Assembly (NCBI GenBank): GCA_021832345.1
Contig: JAKBKY010000001.1
Span: 644,385 to 708,384 of the forward strand
Direction: 5' to 3'
DNA length: 64,000 nucleotides
Origin: a bacterium
GTDB taxonomy: Bacteria > Vulcanimicrobiota > Vulcanimicrobiia > Vulcanimicrobiales > Vulcanimicrobiaceae
Shown here: positions 25,044 through 33,756 of the stretch, piece by piece
Numbering within the stretch: the stretch's first letter is position 1
Layout of the letters: every line of letters begins with the position of its first letter
The notes under the pieces: model-generated
The model's input: only the letters and a program-made list of their open reading frames with translations
Database searches by the model: none
Told to the model about the DNA's origin: nothing
Position numbers and translations under genes: made by a program

Positions 25044-25514
25044 TTATGAGTTCCCTTGCTTGGGCGGCTTCGGAACAACGTCAGGGATTTCGTCTATCAG
25101 TTCTTTAACCAAGAGCTTCGCTTGGGAGATAAGGGACCTCGCAAACTCCTTTGAAACGTCCTTATATCCTCTATAATCGGCTTCCATTCGCTGTGTTAGA
25201 AGCTGTGACGCCAGGGCTTTACAATCGTGAGGGTCCTGCTCCGTGGCTTTTCGGACCGACCGATGCTCCATCACCTGCCATACCACTGCTGGAACCTCGC
25301 TATGATAAAACCGTTCGGCCGGCTTGGAGGGGTCATGCCGATCTCGCGGCCAAAGCCTGGGGTCGCGATAAGCGTAAAATTCAGCAACGCATTGGACCGC
25401 GTAGTGGGCGCGGGCTATGGCTTGCCCTGACAGCCCGGCCTCTAACAGAACGTCAGCTGCCTTCAGAAAGTTGTCGGCGCTGGTTTTAACTTGCTTCGGA
25501 GTTAGGCTGGCCAC
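25044..25514 (-). CDS. HEPN-like domain protein
   Basis: The 156-residue all-helical protein has the look of a HEPN domain. SADNFLKAADVLLEAGLSGQ and AIARAHYAVQCVAEFYAYRD form the first helices and MEADYRGYKDVSKEFARSLI the later ones (the ADY element is common in HEPN proteins). A possible R-x4-6-H RNase motif is RKATEQDPH. HEPN proteins often act as toxin RNases in TA or phage-defence systems. It is followed by the unknown 96-residue gene. The assignment is by pattern only. Confidence 0.5.
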   Translation of the reverse strand: MASLTPKQVKTSADNFLKAADVLLEAGLSGQAIARAHYAVQCVAEFYAYRDPRLWPRDRHDPSKPAERFYHSEVPAVVWQVMEHRSVRKATEQDPHDCKALASQLLTQRMEADYRGYKDVSKEFARSLISQAKLLVKELIDEIPDVVPKPPKQGNS

Positions 25515-25824
25515 TTTGCCGTCCGACTTCTACTGCGCCACAGGCGGCCCCTCGCCAAGCGGTCGATTTCTTCGCCTTGCGCTTTTGGGCCTCTCATGTT
25601 CTCGCCCTTGACCTGGCGCTCTGTGACCCAGCAGCCGGTTCGCCGAGCGGGCGCACTCATGCTCCAATCCTCGGGCCTTCCCTGAGCCTTTGCATCGTTT
25701 GCGCGATGCAGTATGCAGACGTTGTGCTCCCTTGCCACCAGAAACAAGCAGTCGGCGCAGCTTGGCATTGGCAGCCGGCAACTTGTCGAGGTGCCGTTCC
25801 CACCGCCGTGAATGAACTGCTTGG
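25515..25824. other. Upstream region of the HEPN-like pair
   Basis: Overlapping frames exist on both strands but none has a recognisable protein pattern or ribosome site. It separates the HEPN-like gene from epimerase copy 3 and probably holds its promoter. Base composition changes sharply at 25825. Confidence 0.4.
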
Positions 25825-25988
25825 TCACGGCCGGCCCCAAACGCGCAGGCGACGCCCGCGATGCGCAGTTCAACCCGGAGTTGGCCGCCCGGGAGTTGGA
25901 CTGGACGCCCCAAACGAACCTGCTCGACGGCATGCGCCGGACGTATGCCTATTTTGCGGAGCAAAACCCGACGGCGAAGAGTTTGTAG
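25825..25988 (+). pseudogene. Epimerase copy 3, C-terminal fragment
   Basis: The 164 bases match the last 167 bases of copy 1 (from about 23009), with a 3-base deletion near the end. It covers the segment encoding AGDARDAQFNPELAARELDW and the following residues to the stop. It agrees with copy 1 where copy 2 differs (for example GCAGG, TTCAACCC and GAGTTGG). No start or domain core is present. Confidence 0.9.
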
Positions 25989-26099
25989 ACCTCTTGCCCT
26001 ATAGGGCAAGAGAACAAAGGAATGAGGGGCACCTCGCTCCGAAACCTCGCCTGCAATAATAAGAAGGCACGGCGATGCCTACGTCTCGGGAAGCAGTTT

Positions 26100-26273
26100 A
26101 TGTTCGATAGGGTGACTCATTCGCAAACGAACCAAAGCGCTCCGGTTTGCGTCTCTGTTGTTATGCCCGTCTACAACGAAGCCGATCGCATCGCCGAGAG
26201 CATTCGCACCATCGTCGCCGCGCTCTCCGAGTGGACCGATTCAATACGTTGCCTCAGCGGGGCATTGCCATAA
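26100..26273 (+). pseudogene. GT2 glycosyltransferase N-terminal remnant
   Basis: From the ATG at 26100 the frame contains VCVSVVMPVYNEADRIAESI and RTIVAALSEW, a typical GT2 N-terminus. The next residues are unrelated and a stop comes after 57 codons. The stop (TAA, 26271-26273) overlaps the ATG of the next, complete GT2 gene. It looks like the stump of another glycosyltransferase joined here by deletion. Confidence 0.55.
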
Positions 26274-27145
26274 TGCAGTCCGAAACAACCGAGAAGCGGC
26301 AGAGTGTAGTCGAACCCGTAACCGGATGCAGGCTGTCGGTCATCATGCCTGCATTCAACGAGTCGGAGCACATCATCAAGAATCTCCACGAAGTCGTCGA
26401 CACCCTTGCCGGTCTCGGCGATGATTTCGAGGTGATTCTCGTCGACGACGGGAGCCCCGACAACACGTATCTCCGCGCGACCGGCATGTCCGTGGAGGGG
26501 TCTGAGCGGGTACGCATCATTCGCTACGACGTTAACAAAGGCAAGGGGAACGCTCTCATGGCCGGCGTGTGCGCGGCACGCGGCGAGTATGTCGTCTTTC
26601 TCGACGCCGACCTGGACCTTCATCCTAGGCAACTGCCGCTGTTTTTTGAGATTATGGAGTCGCAGAATGCCGATGCCGTGATCGGCTCCAAGTGGCATCC
26701 GCTTTCGTCGGTGAGCTACCCGCGTCTCCGGCGCTTCTACAGCGCAGGCTACTACCTCGTCGTGCGCTTGCTCTTCGGCCTTCCGACACGAGACACCCAA
26801 ACCGGCCTCAAGCTCTTCAAGATGGCGCTGTTGCGCGACGTTTTTCCAAGACTCTTGGCAAAGCGATTTGCTTTTGATGTCGAGGTTCTGGTGGTTGCGC
26901 ACGCTCTGGGGTACAAGATTATCGACGCTCCTATTACACTTGAGTTTAGGCGCCCGGTGGGAAGGCTCAAGCTTCGACACGTATGGCCGATCTTGGTCGA
27001 CACGCTCGCAATTTTCTATCGGTTGCGAATACTGCGGTATTATCAGCGCCTCACAATGGCTGAGATTATTCGCGAAGTCGCCAACGGGACGATCAAGGAG
27101 ATGCCGATGGAGGACTCGCACGAGCCGCTGGAGGTGAATCGCTGA
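26273..27145 (+). CDS. GT2 glycosyltransferase, polyprenyl-phosphate type
   Basis: The ATG at 26273 gives a 290-residue protein with a dolichyl-phosphate mannosyltransferase-like catalytic domain: LSVIMPAFNESEHIIKNLHE, FEVILVDDGSPDNT, NKGKGNALMAGV and the metal-binding FLDADLDLHP. The end is hydrophilic, without transmembrane segments. Such enzymes transfer a sugar onto a lipid carrier on the inner face of the membrane. Its stop overlaps the ugd ATG, so it heads a tight operon (GT2, ugd, uxs, GT2). Confidence 0.88.
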   Translation: MQSETTEKRQSVVEPVTGCRLSVIMPAFNESEHIIKNLHEVVDTLAGLGDDFEVILVDDGSPDNTYLRATGMSVEGSERVRIIRYDVNKGKGNALMAGVCAARGEYVVFLDADLDLHPRQLPLFFEIMESQNADAVIGSKWHPLSSVSYPRLRRFYSAGYYLVVRLLFGLPTRDTQTGLKLFKMALLRDVFPRLLAKRFAFDVEVLVVAHALGYKIIDAPITLEFRRPVGRLKLRHVWPILVDTLAIFYRLRILRYYQRLTMAEIIREVANGTIKEMPMEDSHEPLEVNR

Positions 27146-28518
27146 TGCACCGTATCGCCGTTGTCGGCGTCGGCTACGTCGGGCTCGTTACCGGTACATG
27201 TCTGTCGGAACTCGGGAATCGCGTCGCGTGTATCGATATCGATGCTCAGAAGATTGAGACGCTGCGGTCCGGTCGGATCCCGTTCTACGAACCCGGGCTG
27301 CTCGAACTCGTCCTGCGAAACCAGCACTCCGGCAGACTGGATTTCCATGCGGACGTCGCGAGCGGGATCGAGGATGCGGAATGCATCTTTATCGCGGTGG
27401 GAACGCCCATGAGCCTCGACGGTTCCTGCGACCTAGGGGCGGTCCGCGCCGTTGCGCGCAATATCGCAGTGAGCCTGAAGCGCGACACGATCATCGTGAA
27501 CAAGTCGACGGTACCGGTGGAAACAGGCGATCTTGTCGCCGCCATCATCCGCGAACACCGCAAGGAGGATGTGCAGGTTTGGGTCGTTTCCAACCCTGAG
27601 TTCATGCGTGAGGGCTCGGCGGTAGCGGATTTCATGAGCCCGGATCGCATCGTCATCGGGGCACACGACGAGCGGGCCGTAGAATATATGCGGGACCTCT
27701 ACGCACCGCTCGATGCGCCACTGATCGTGACCGATGTCCGAACCGCGGAGATGATCAAATACACGGCCAACGCCTTCCTCGCTATGAAGATCTCGTTCAT
27801 CAACGAGATCGCGAACGTGTGCGAGCGCGTCGGCGCGGACGTAAAGGATGTCGTCGCCGGTGCCGGCAGCGACAAACGCATCGGGACATCGTTCTTCAGT
27901 GCAGGGCTCGGCTTCGGCGGCTCATGCTTTCCTAAGGACGTCTCAGCATTGGTAAGTATCTCCGCGCGCTGCGGAGCCCCGTCGCAGTTGCTTCCGGCGG
28001 TTCTGTCCGTCAACGAAGACCAAATCAGCCGCGCCGTCGAGAAGATTGACGTTGCGCTCGGCGGCCTGCCCGGGCGAATCGTCGGCGTTTTAGGGCTGGC
28101 GTTCAAGCCGAACACGGACGACATTCGGGAGTCGCCGTCGCTGAAGCTGATCGAGGGACTGCTTGCCGGCGGCGCCTCGGTGGTTGCTCACGATCCCGTC
28201 GCCGTCGGAAACGCGAGAGCAAGGTTCGGCGACCGGGTGCGGTTCGTCAACGACTGCTACGAGGCGGCGAACGACGTCGATGCCGTCGTCGTCGCGACCG
28301 ATTGGAATGAGTATAAGCAACTCGACTTCACGATCCTGCGAAAGCTGATGCGCGGTGACGTCGTCATGGATGCTCGTAACATCTACGACCCGGAAAGCCT
28401 AAGGGTCAACGGGCTCCGGTACCTGGGCGTGGGGCGCGGCGTGTCGGGATACTCCGGCAACGGTTCCGCTTCTCCCCACGAAGACCGGGACGTCACCGGA
28501 TCGGGCACGGCACCATGA
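27145..28518 (+). CDS. ugd: UDP-glucose 6-dehydrogenase
   Basis: This enzyme oxidises UDP-glucose to UDP-glucuronate with 2 NAD+. The 457 residues show the NAD-binding GVGYVGLVTGTCLSELG, the substrate-domain IKYTANAFLAMKISFINEIA and the catalytic cysteine in GFGGSCFPKDV (about 255), plus the C-terminal GLAFKPNTDDIRESPS. It overlaps the flanking genes, being coupled to GT2 and the decarboxylase, so UDP-glucuronate is made in the same operon that uses it. Confidence 0.95.
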   Translation: MHRIAVVGVGYVGLVTGTCLSELGNRVACIDIDAQKIETLRSGRIPFYEPGLLELVLRNQHSGRLDFHADVASGIEDAECIFIAVGTPMSLDGSCDLGAVRAVARNIAVSLKRDTIIVNKSTVPVETGDLVAAIIREHRKEDVQVWVVSNPEFMREGSAVADFMSPDRIVIGAHDERAVEYMRDLYAPLDAPLIVTDVRTAEMIKYTANAFLAMKISFINEIANVCERVGADVKDVVAGAGSDKRIGTSFFSAGLGFGGSCFPKDVSALVSISARCGAPSQLLPAVLSVNEDQISRAVEKIDVALGGLPGRIVGVLGLAFKPNTDDIRESPSLKLIEGLLAGGASVVAHDPVAVGNARARFGDRVRFVNDCYEAANDVDAVVVATDWNEYKQLDFTILRKLMRGDVVMDARNIYDPESLRVNGLRYLGVGRGVSGYSGNGSASPHEDRDVTGSGTAP

Positions 28519-29489
28519 CGCGGGCGCTCGTCACCGGGGCTGCGGGATTCGTCGGCTCACATCTCGTCGATGCCCTCCTGCGTTCGGGGCATCAGGTTTG
28601 CGGCATCGATAACCTCATTACCGGCGACCTTGAGAACCTGACTGAGGCAAGAAAATCGGCGGCATTCCACTTCGTCCAGGGCGACGTTGCTGCGGACCCT
28701 GATGCGCTGCGGACGCGGATCGAGCGGGAGGCGAGTGCGGCCGAGGTGATCTTTCACTTGGCGTCGCCCGCCAGCCCTATCGACTACGCGGCTCTGCCGA
28801 TCGAGACGATGCTGGCAAACAGCCGTGGGACGCAGTTCTGCCTGGAAGCCGGCAAACATTGGGACGCACGCGTTCTCTACGCCTCCACCTCCGAATCGTA
28901 CGGAGACCCGCTGGAGCATCCACAGCGCGAGACGTACTGGGGAAACGTCAATCCGGTTGGCCCGCGCTCGTGCTACGATGAATCCAAGCGGTTTGGCGAG
29001 GCGATGGTCGCGGCCTACGTGCGGCTCGGCGGCGTCGACGCTCGGACCGTGCGCATCTTTAACACCTACGGCCCGCGGATGCGGAAAAATGATGGCCGTG
29101 TCGTGCCGAACTTTATCGCTCAGGCAACGAGCGGCCAGCCGTTGACGATCTACGGAAACGGTGCCCAGACGCGCTCCTTTTGCTACGTCGATGACCTTGT
29201 ACGCGGCATCATCCTGTGCGCCGAATCCGACCGAACGGCCGGCCTTGTGGTGAATCTCGGCAACCCGGAGGAGCACCCGATCGGCGATTTCGCGGCGATC
29301 GTCTGCGATATCGTGGGCGTCGCCCTCCGGATAGAGAGCCGCGAACTGCCGCCCGACGATCCAACGCGTCGCTGCCCCGATATTTCACGAGCGCGCGAAC
29401 TCCTAGGCTGGGCGCCGCTCGTATCTCTGCGCGAAGGATTGCAGCGCACCATCGACGCGTATCGCACCGCAACGGTTGTGCCCCGATGA
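28515..29489 (+). CDS. UDP-glucuronate decarboxylase (UDP-xylose synthase)-type enzyme
   Basis: The 324 residues form an extended SDR: ALVTGAAGFVGSHLVDALLR at the N-terminus, then STSESYGDPLEHPQRETYWG and NVNPVGPRSCYDESKRFGEA, which is the signature of UDP-xylose synthases (YxxxK is YDESK). The reaction would convert UDP-glucuronate from Ugd to UDP-xylose. Gene order (ugd directly upstream, 4-base overlap) supports this. The following GT2 gene overlaps its stop. Confidence 0.88.
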   Translation: MTRALVTGAAGFVGSHLVDALLRSGHQVCGIDNLITGDLENLTEARKSAAFHFVQGDVAADPDALRTRIEREASAAEVIFHLASPASPIDYAALPIETMLANSRGTQFCLEAGKHWDARVLYASTSESYGDPLEHPQRETYWGNVNPVGPRSCYDESKRFGEAMVAAYVRLGGVDARTVRIFNTYGPRMRKNDGRVVPNFIAQATSGQPLTIYGNGAQTRSFCYVDDLVRGIILCAESDRTAGLVVNLGNPEEHPIGDFAAIVCDIVGVALRIESRELPPDDPTRRCPDISRARELLGWAPLVSLREGLQRTIDAYRTATVVPR

Positions 29490-30475
29490 GCGCCGGTTCT
29501 GCGGATGCCGTCGTCAGGGTCAGCGTTGTCATTCCCCTCAAGCGCGTCAACCCGCACCTCGAAGAGTGCCTGGCTCATCTGCGTGCGCAGACGTACCGGG
29601 CGTTCGACGTCTATGTGGTGACGGATGACCCGGAAACGCTGCCCGTTGAGGGGCTTCGCGTCCACTTCCTGGCCTCCGGGCCGGTTCCGCCGAACGTGAA
29701 GCGGATGCTGGCCGGGCAGCATTCCAAAGCGGAAATTCTGGCGTTTATCGACGACGATGCCTACCCGCTCCCTCGGTGGCTTGAAAACGCGGTTCGCCAT
29801 TTCGATACGCCAAGCGTTATCGGCGTCGGAGGGCCCGGCATGACGCCGCCGATGGATGCCGCGATGCAGCAGGCAAGCGGCGCCGTATACGCATCGGCGC
29901 TGGTCTCCGGGGGGTACACGTACCGATTTCTACCGGCAGCGTTGCGCACCGTTGACGACTATCCGTCGTGTAATTTGTTGTTGCGTCGGGAGCCGTTCTT
30001 ACGGCACGTGCCGGCCTGCATCAGGTACTGGCCGGGTGAGGACACGAAGCTCTGTCTCGCGCTGACGCGGGACGAGGGCGGGACGATCGTCTACGATCCA
30101 GAGGTGCGCGTCTTCCATCATCGGCGGCCGCTCTTTTGGCAGCACTTTCGGCAGGTGTGGAGCTATGCCGTTCATCGCGGCTTTTTCTCGAAGCGCTATC
30201 CGGAGACGTCGCTGCGCCCCGCCTACTTTGTGCCAAGCGTCTTCGTGGTGGCGAACCTGGCGCTACTGCTCTCCTGGCCGTGGAACCCTGTGGTGCGCCA
30301 GCTCGCCCCATACCTGATTTCCATCTACGCGGCCGTGGTTGTTCTAGCGAGCCTTGCCGCCATCCGTTCGCATCGCGCGAATCCCCTTGCGGTCGCGGTT
30401 GGAATCTATTTCACGCACATGACCTATGGCACAGGATTCCTGGTGGGGCTAACGCGGAAAGAGTTAAAACGTTGA
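29486..30475 (+). CDS. GT2 glycosyltransferase with C-terminal membrane helices
   Basis: The ATG at 29486 lies within the previous stop and gives 329 residues. RVSVVIPLKRVNPHLEECLA opens a GT2 fold, FIDDDAYPLPRWLENAV contains the DxD metal site, and EDTKLCLALTRDEGG is the acceptor-side ED motif. The C-terminal about 90 residues hold two to three hydrophobic segments (PSVFVVANLALLLSWPW; LISIYAAVVVLASLAAI). The donor could be UDP-xylose or UDP-glucuronate made by its neighbours. Confidence 0.85.
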   Translation: MSAGSADAVVRVSVVIPLKRVNPHLEECLAHLRAQTYRAFDVYVVTDDPETLPVEGLRVHFLASGPVPPNVKRMLAGQHSKAEILAFIDDDAYPLPRWLENAVRHFDTPSVIGVGGPGMTPPMDAAMQQASGAVYASALVSGGYTYRFLPAALRTVDDYPSCNLLLRREPFLRHVPACIRYWPGEDTKLCLALTRDEGGTIVYDPEVRVFHHRRPLFWQHFRQVWSYAVHRGFFSKRYPETSLRPAYFVPSVFVVANLALLLSWPWNPVVRQLAPYLISIYAAVVVLASLAAIRSHRANPLAVAVGIYFTHMTYGTGFLVGLTRKELKR

Positions 30476-30557
30476 TAGACTGGGAAGATACCGCACAGGT
30501 CGCCGGGCGCGCCGGTCGCCCTGTCGAGCGGTTATTCACGGAGAAGGTGGTCAGTCA

Positions 30558-32075
30558 ATGAGGATTGCGGTTTCCTACCCACCACTTGCCAGCGACCGGG
30601 GCGTTGCGCTGCTGTCGCAAAACCGGCAGTTTCAGTGGTTTAATAATCCGACCTTCATCTACCCGATGGTCCCGGCATCGGCGGCGACGCTTTTAAAGTC
30701 CATGGGGCACGACGTCGTCTGGGACGACGCCATCGCCGAGCAGAAGAGCGAGGCCGAGTGGCTGACGTGGTTCGAGCAGGCCGGCCTCGACCTCATTGCG
30801 CTCGAATCGAAGACCCCGACGATCAAGCGGCACTGGCGGCTTATCGAAGAGATGAAGGCGCGCAGCCCAAAGACGCTCGTGGTGCTGATGGGCGACCATG
30901 TCACCGGCTACCCGGAGGAGTCGCTGGAGCAATCACCCGCGGACTTCGTTATGACCGGCGGTGACTTCGACTTCTCGCTGCGCGCCTTGGTGAACCACCT
31001 TGACAAGGGCGACCCGATGGGCCCCGGGACGTATTACCGGGAGAACGGGAAGATCCAGTCCACCGGCCTCTACGAGCTTGTGAACGATCTGAACACGCTG
31101 CCCATGATCGACCGCGAGCTGACCAAGTGGCCCCTGTACGCATACCGGAACGGCAACTTTAAGCATCTGCCCGGCACGTACACGATGGCCGGGCGCGACT
31201 GCTGGTGGGGGCACTGCACGTTCTGCTCCTGGACGGTGCTCTTCCCAGGCCAGAAGTTTCGGACGCGCACCGCGAGCCTGATGCTTGACGAAGTCGAAAT
31301 GCTGGTAAAGAACTTCGGCATTCGCGAGATCTTCGATGACACGGGGACGTTGCCGATCGGTGAGTGGCTGCATGAGTTCTGCGAGGGATTGATCCGACGC
31401 GGCCTCAATAAGAAGGTCACCATGGGTTGCAATATGCGCTTCAACTATCTTACGAAGGAAGACTACAAGCTGATGGGGCGGGCCGGCTTCCGGTTCATCC
31501 TGTACGGCCTGGAGTCCGCGAACCAATCGACGCTGAAGCGCCTAGCGAAGAATATGAAGACGGAGACGATAGCGGAAGAGTTGAGTTGGTCGAAGGGTGC
31601 CGGCCTCGCGCCGCATCTGACGACGATGATCGGCTACCCTTGGGAATCGAAGCAAGAAGCGCAGAACACCATCGAGTTCTGCAAGAAAATGTTCCGCACG
31701 GGCTGCGTGGATACTCTGCAGGCGACCGTTGTGATGCCGTATGCCGGGACGCCGCTCTACAAAGAGGCTGAGAACAACGACTGGCTGCTCACCAAGGACT
31801 GGGACGAGTACGACATGCGGCGCCCGATCCTCAAGAGCCCGTTGACACCCGAGGACACGCTCGCGCTCACGCAAGATCTCTATCGCTCCTTCATCAGCCC
31901 GCAGTTCTTGTGGAACAAACTTCGCGCGATCCGCAGCCTAGACGACGTGAAGTTCATCGGACGCGGCGTTCAATACGTGTGGGGACACCTGACCGACTTC
32001 GACTCAGGCCAACTCAAGGGCGCGCCGCCGTCGGCAAAGGCGGCAAGTAAGGCGCGCGCGGCGGAGAGGGGATGA
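30558..32075 (+). CDS. Cobalamin-type radical SAM enzyme in polysaccharide cluster
   Basis: The 505-residue protein joins an N-terminal B12-binding-like domain (about 1-150, with GHDVVWDDAIAEQKSEAEWL and VVLMGDHVTGYPEE) to a radical SAM barrel. The cluster cysteines are in RDCWWGHCTFCSW (about 215), spaced C-x4-C-x2-C. IREIFDDTGTLP and RFILYGLESANQSTLKRLAK are barrel motifs. Such proteins perform methylations or C-C chemistry on unactivated carbons. Neighbours suggest a lipid or sugar precursor as substrate, but this is not shown. The ATG follows AAGGTGG. Confidence 0.85.
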   Translation: MRIAVSYPPLASDRGVALLSQNRQFQWFNNPTFIYPMVPASAATLLKSMGHDVVWDDAIAEQKSEAEWLTWFEQAGLDLIALESKTPTIKRHWRLIEEMKARSPKTLVVLMGDHVTGYPEESLEQSPADFVMTGGDFDFSLRALVNHLDKGDPMGPGTYYRENGKIQSTGLYELVNDLNTLPMIDRELTKWPLYAYRNGNFKHLPGTYTMAGRDCWWGHCTFCSWTVLFPGQKFRTRTASLMLDEVEMLVKNFGIREIFDDTGTLPIGEWLHEFCEGLIRRGLNKKVTMGCNMRFNYLTKEDYKLMGRAGFRFILYGLESANQSTLKRLAKNMKTETIAEELSWSKGAGLAPHLTTMIGYPWESKQEAQNTIEFCKKMFRTGCVDTLQATVVMPYAGTPLYKEAENNDWLLTKDWDEYDMRRPILKSPLTPEDTLALTQDLYRSFISPQFLWNKLRAIRSLDDVKFIGRGVQYVWGHLTDFDSGQLKGAPPSAKAASKARAAERG

Positions 32076-32216
32076 GCGTTTTCTTAGCAGGTCGGGCGCC
32101 GGGTCGCCGACGACCCCGATGGTGCCGTATCGTTATGTGTCGTCGCACAAGAAATTCTTGAACGATGTTCCTTCGTCGCTGCACCAGGTCTTTCTGCTCG
32201 CATCTCATAGCCCTCG

Positions 32217-33332
32217 GTGGCGCACGGCTCGCGCACAGCCGAGTCGTGCTGGTCGTGCGGAGCGCTGGTCGCGTTGCGTGATCTAACCGAAAGCGTACCA
32301 GGGCGCACTGCTCAACCCCTGTCGTATGGTCAGCCTTCCATCAGCATTCTGGTGCCGACGCTAAATGCCGAGCGAACGATCGCTGAATGCCTTGGCGCGA
32401 TAAAGCGACAGCGCTATCCGCAGGAGCTAATCGAAATCATAGTTGCTGATGGCGGGTCCCAAGATAGAACGCGGAGCATCGCTTCGGATTATGGGGCGCG
32501 CATCGTAATGAACCCGTTGCGCACGGGCGAATGCGGGAAGGCCGTGGCGCTCGCGCATGCTCGCAATGACCTCGTTTGTCTGATCGATTCGGATAATATT
32601 CTCGTAGGTGACGATTGGTTCGCCCGTATGGTCGTGCCGTTTCAAAGAGCTGCCGTCGTAGGCAGCGAGCCGATCGCATTCGCCTGCGCGCCGGGCGACT
32701 CTTTGATCGACCGTTATTGCGCCGCGATGGGCGTGAATGATCCCTTGTGCCTTTTTCTCGGGAATTACGATAGACGGAGCGCTCTAACCGGCCGATGGAC
32801 GTCCTTGCCGATAAAGACGGAGCGTATTGATGGGAATCTCTACTTTACGCTGCAACAAAAATGGCTGCCGACCATCGGAGCGAACGGAACCATGTATCGA
32901 CGGATCGCGATCACGGCCCTGGTGTCTGATGAGCTTGTGGATATTGACTTGCCATGCCAGTTGCGAGAGGCCGTGCCGGGCGCCCTATTTGCTAAGGTTG
33001 ATGTTGCCATTCGGCACCTTTATTGCACCGATATTCAAACCTTTATGCGTAAGCAAACCAGACGCATTCGCGATGTTTTCAGCGAGCGGAGGCGCGCGCG
33101 AAAAGGAAATTATCCCTGGGTTTCGGAGGGGCGGCTGGGAATTGTGAGGTTTTGCCTCTGCACGCTGCTGGTTGTTCCGCTACTGTGGCAGGTCGGAGTA
33201 GCATTCAGACGTTCGCGGCAGAGGGCTGTGCTGTTTCATCCGATCGCGTGCTGGTTAACCCTTGGGACCTACGCGGTTAATTACCTGTTCGCGCGCGGTC
33301 GACCGCTCTCGCGGGATGATTGGCGTCAGTAG
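32217..33332 (+). CDS. GT2 glycosyltransferase with C-terminal membrane helices
   Basis: SISILVPTLNAERTIAECLG, IEIIVADGGSQDRT and LVCLIDSDNILVGDDW (DxD-like DSD) define the GT2 catalytic domain. Two hydrophobic segments (FCLCTLLVVPLLWQVG; PIACWLTLGTYAVNYLF) end the protein. The start is uncertain: the GTG at 32217 gives 371 residues with a poorly conserved first about 37. Base composition is lower in G+C than the preceding genes, so it may have a different origin. Confidence 0.8.
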   Translation: MAHGSRTAESCWSCGALVALRDLTESVPGRTAQPLSYGQPSISILVPTLNAERTIAECLGAIKRQRYPQELIEIIVADGGSQDRTRSIASDYGARIVMNPLRTGECGKAVALAHARNDLVCLIDSDNILVGDDWFARMVVPFQRAAVVGSEPIAFACAPGDSLIDRYCAAMGVNDPLCLFLGNYDRRSALTGRWTSLPIKTERIDGNLYFTLQQKWLPTIGANGTMYRRIAITALVSDELVDIDLPCQLREAVPGALFAKVDVAIRHLYCTDIQTFMRKQTRRIRDVFSERRRARKGNYPWVSEGRLGIVRFCLCTLLVVPLLWQVGVAFRRSRQRAVLFHPIACWLTLGTYAVNYLFARGRPLSRDDWRQ

Positions 33333-33756
33333 CGCGTGGATAATCCAAGAGGGCGACGGAACTTGGGGCTAGCGGTCGTAGGTCATCCGATCTTAGCCGA
33401 CGATGTCGCGCGAAAAAGGCGCGGCGAGGCGTGTTCAACTCCCGGCATCGTCGGCGCCAAGGGCATCTCCCTTATAAAGGAAGGATGCCTGCTACGGCGG
33501 GGTTACGGATTGGCGAGTAGCCAGCCCCCGATGGGCGGTTGACAGGTTAGCAAGACCTACCCGCGCGAGGCGCGAAACCAGCAGCCCGTCCGCTGCCGGT
33601 AGCAGCGAACAAGGGAGGATTTCGGCGAATAAAGCTGTCAACTTACCCGGACTGGGGCGTTTCAAGATTGTCAAGCGCATGGGTTTCGATGTTTAGCGAG
33701 CGCTGCCATTAGCGGGCAAACTCGAAACTGCGGGCTCCTTGGGGAAGGAACGTGTA
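33333..33756. other. Intergenic stretch, no gene supported
   Basis: About 420 bases without a credible frame. A GGGAAGGA ribosome site occurs at its end for the methyltransferase (GTG 33757). No repeat, tRNA or transposase scrap was recognised. Confidence 0.4.

Noticed and set aside
30136-30561. Plus-strand frame spanning the end of the GT2 gene and the gap before the radical SAM gene
   Set aside because: It overlaps the real GT2 in another frame and lacks motifs.
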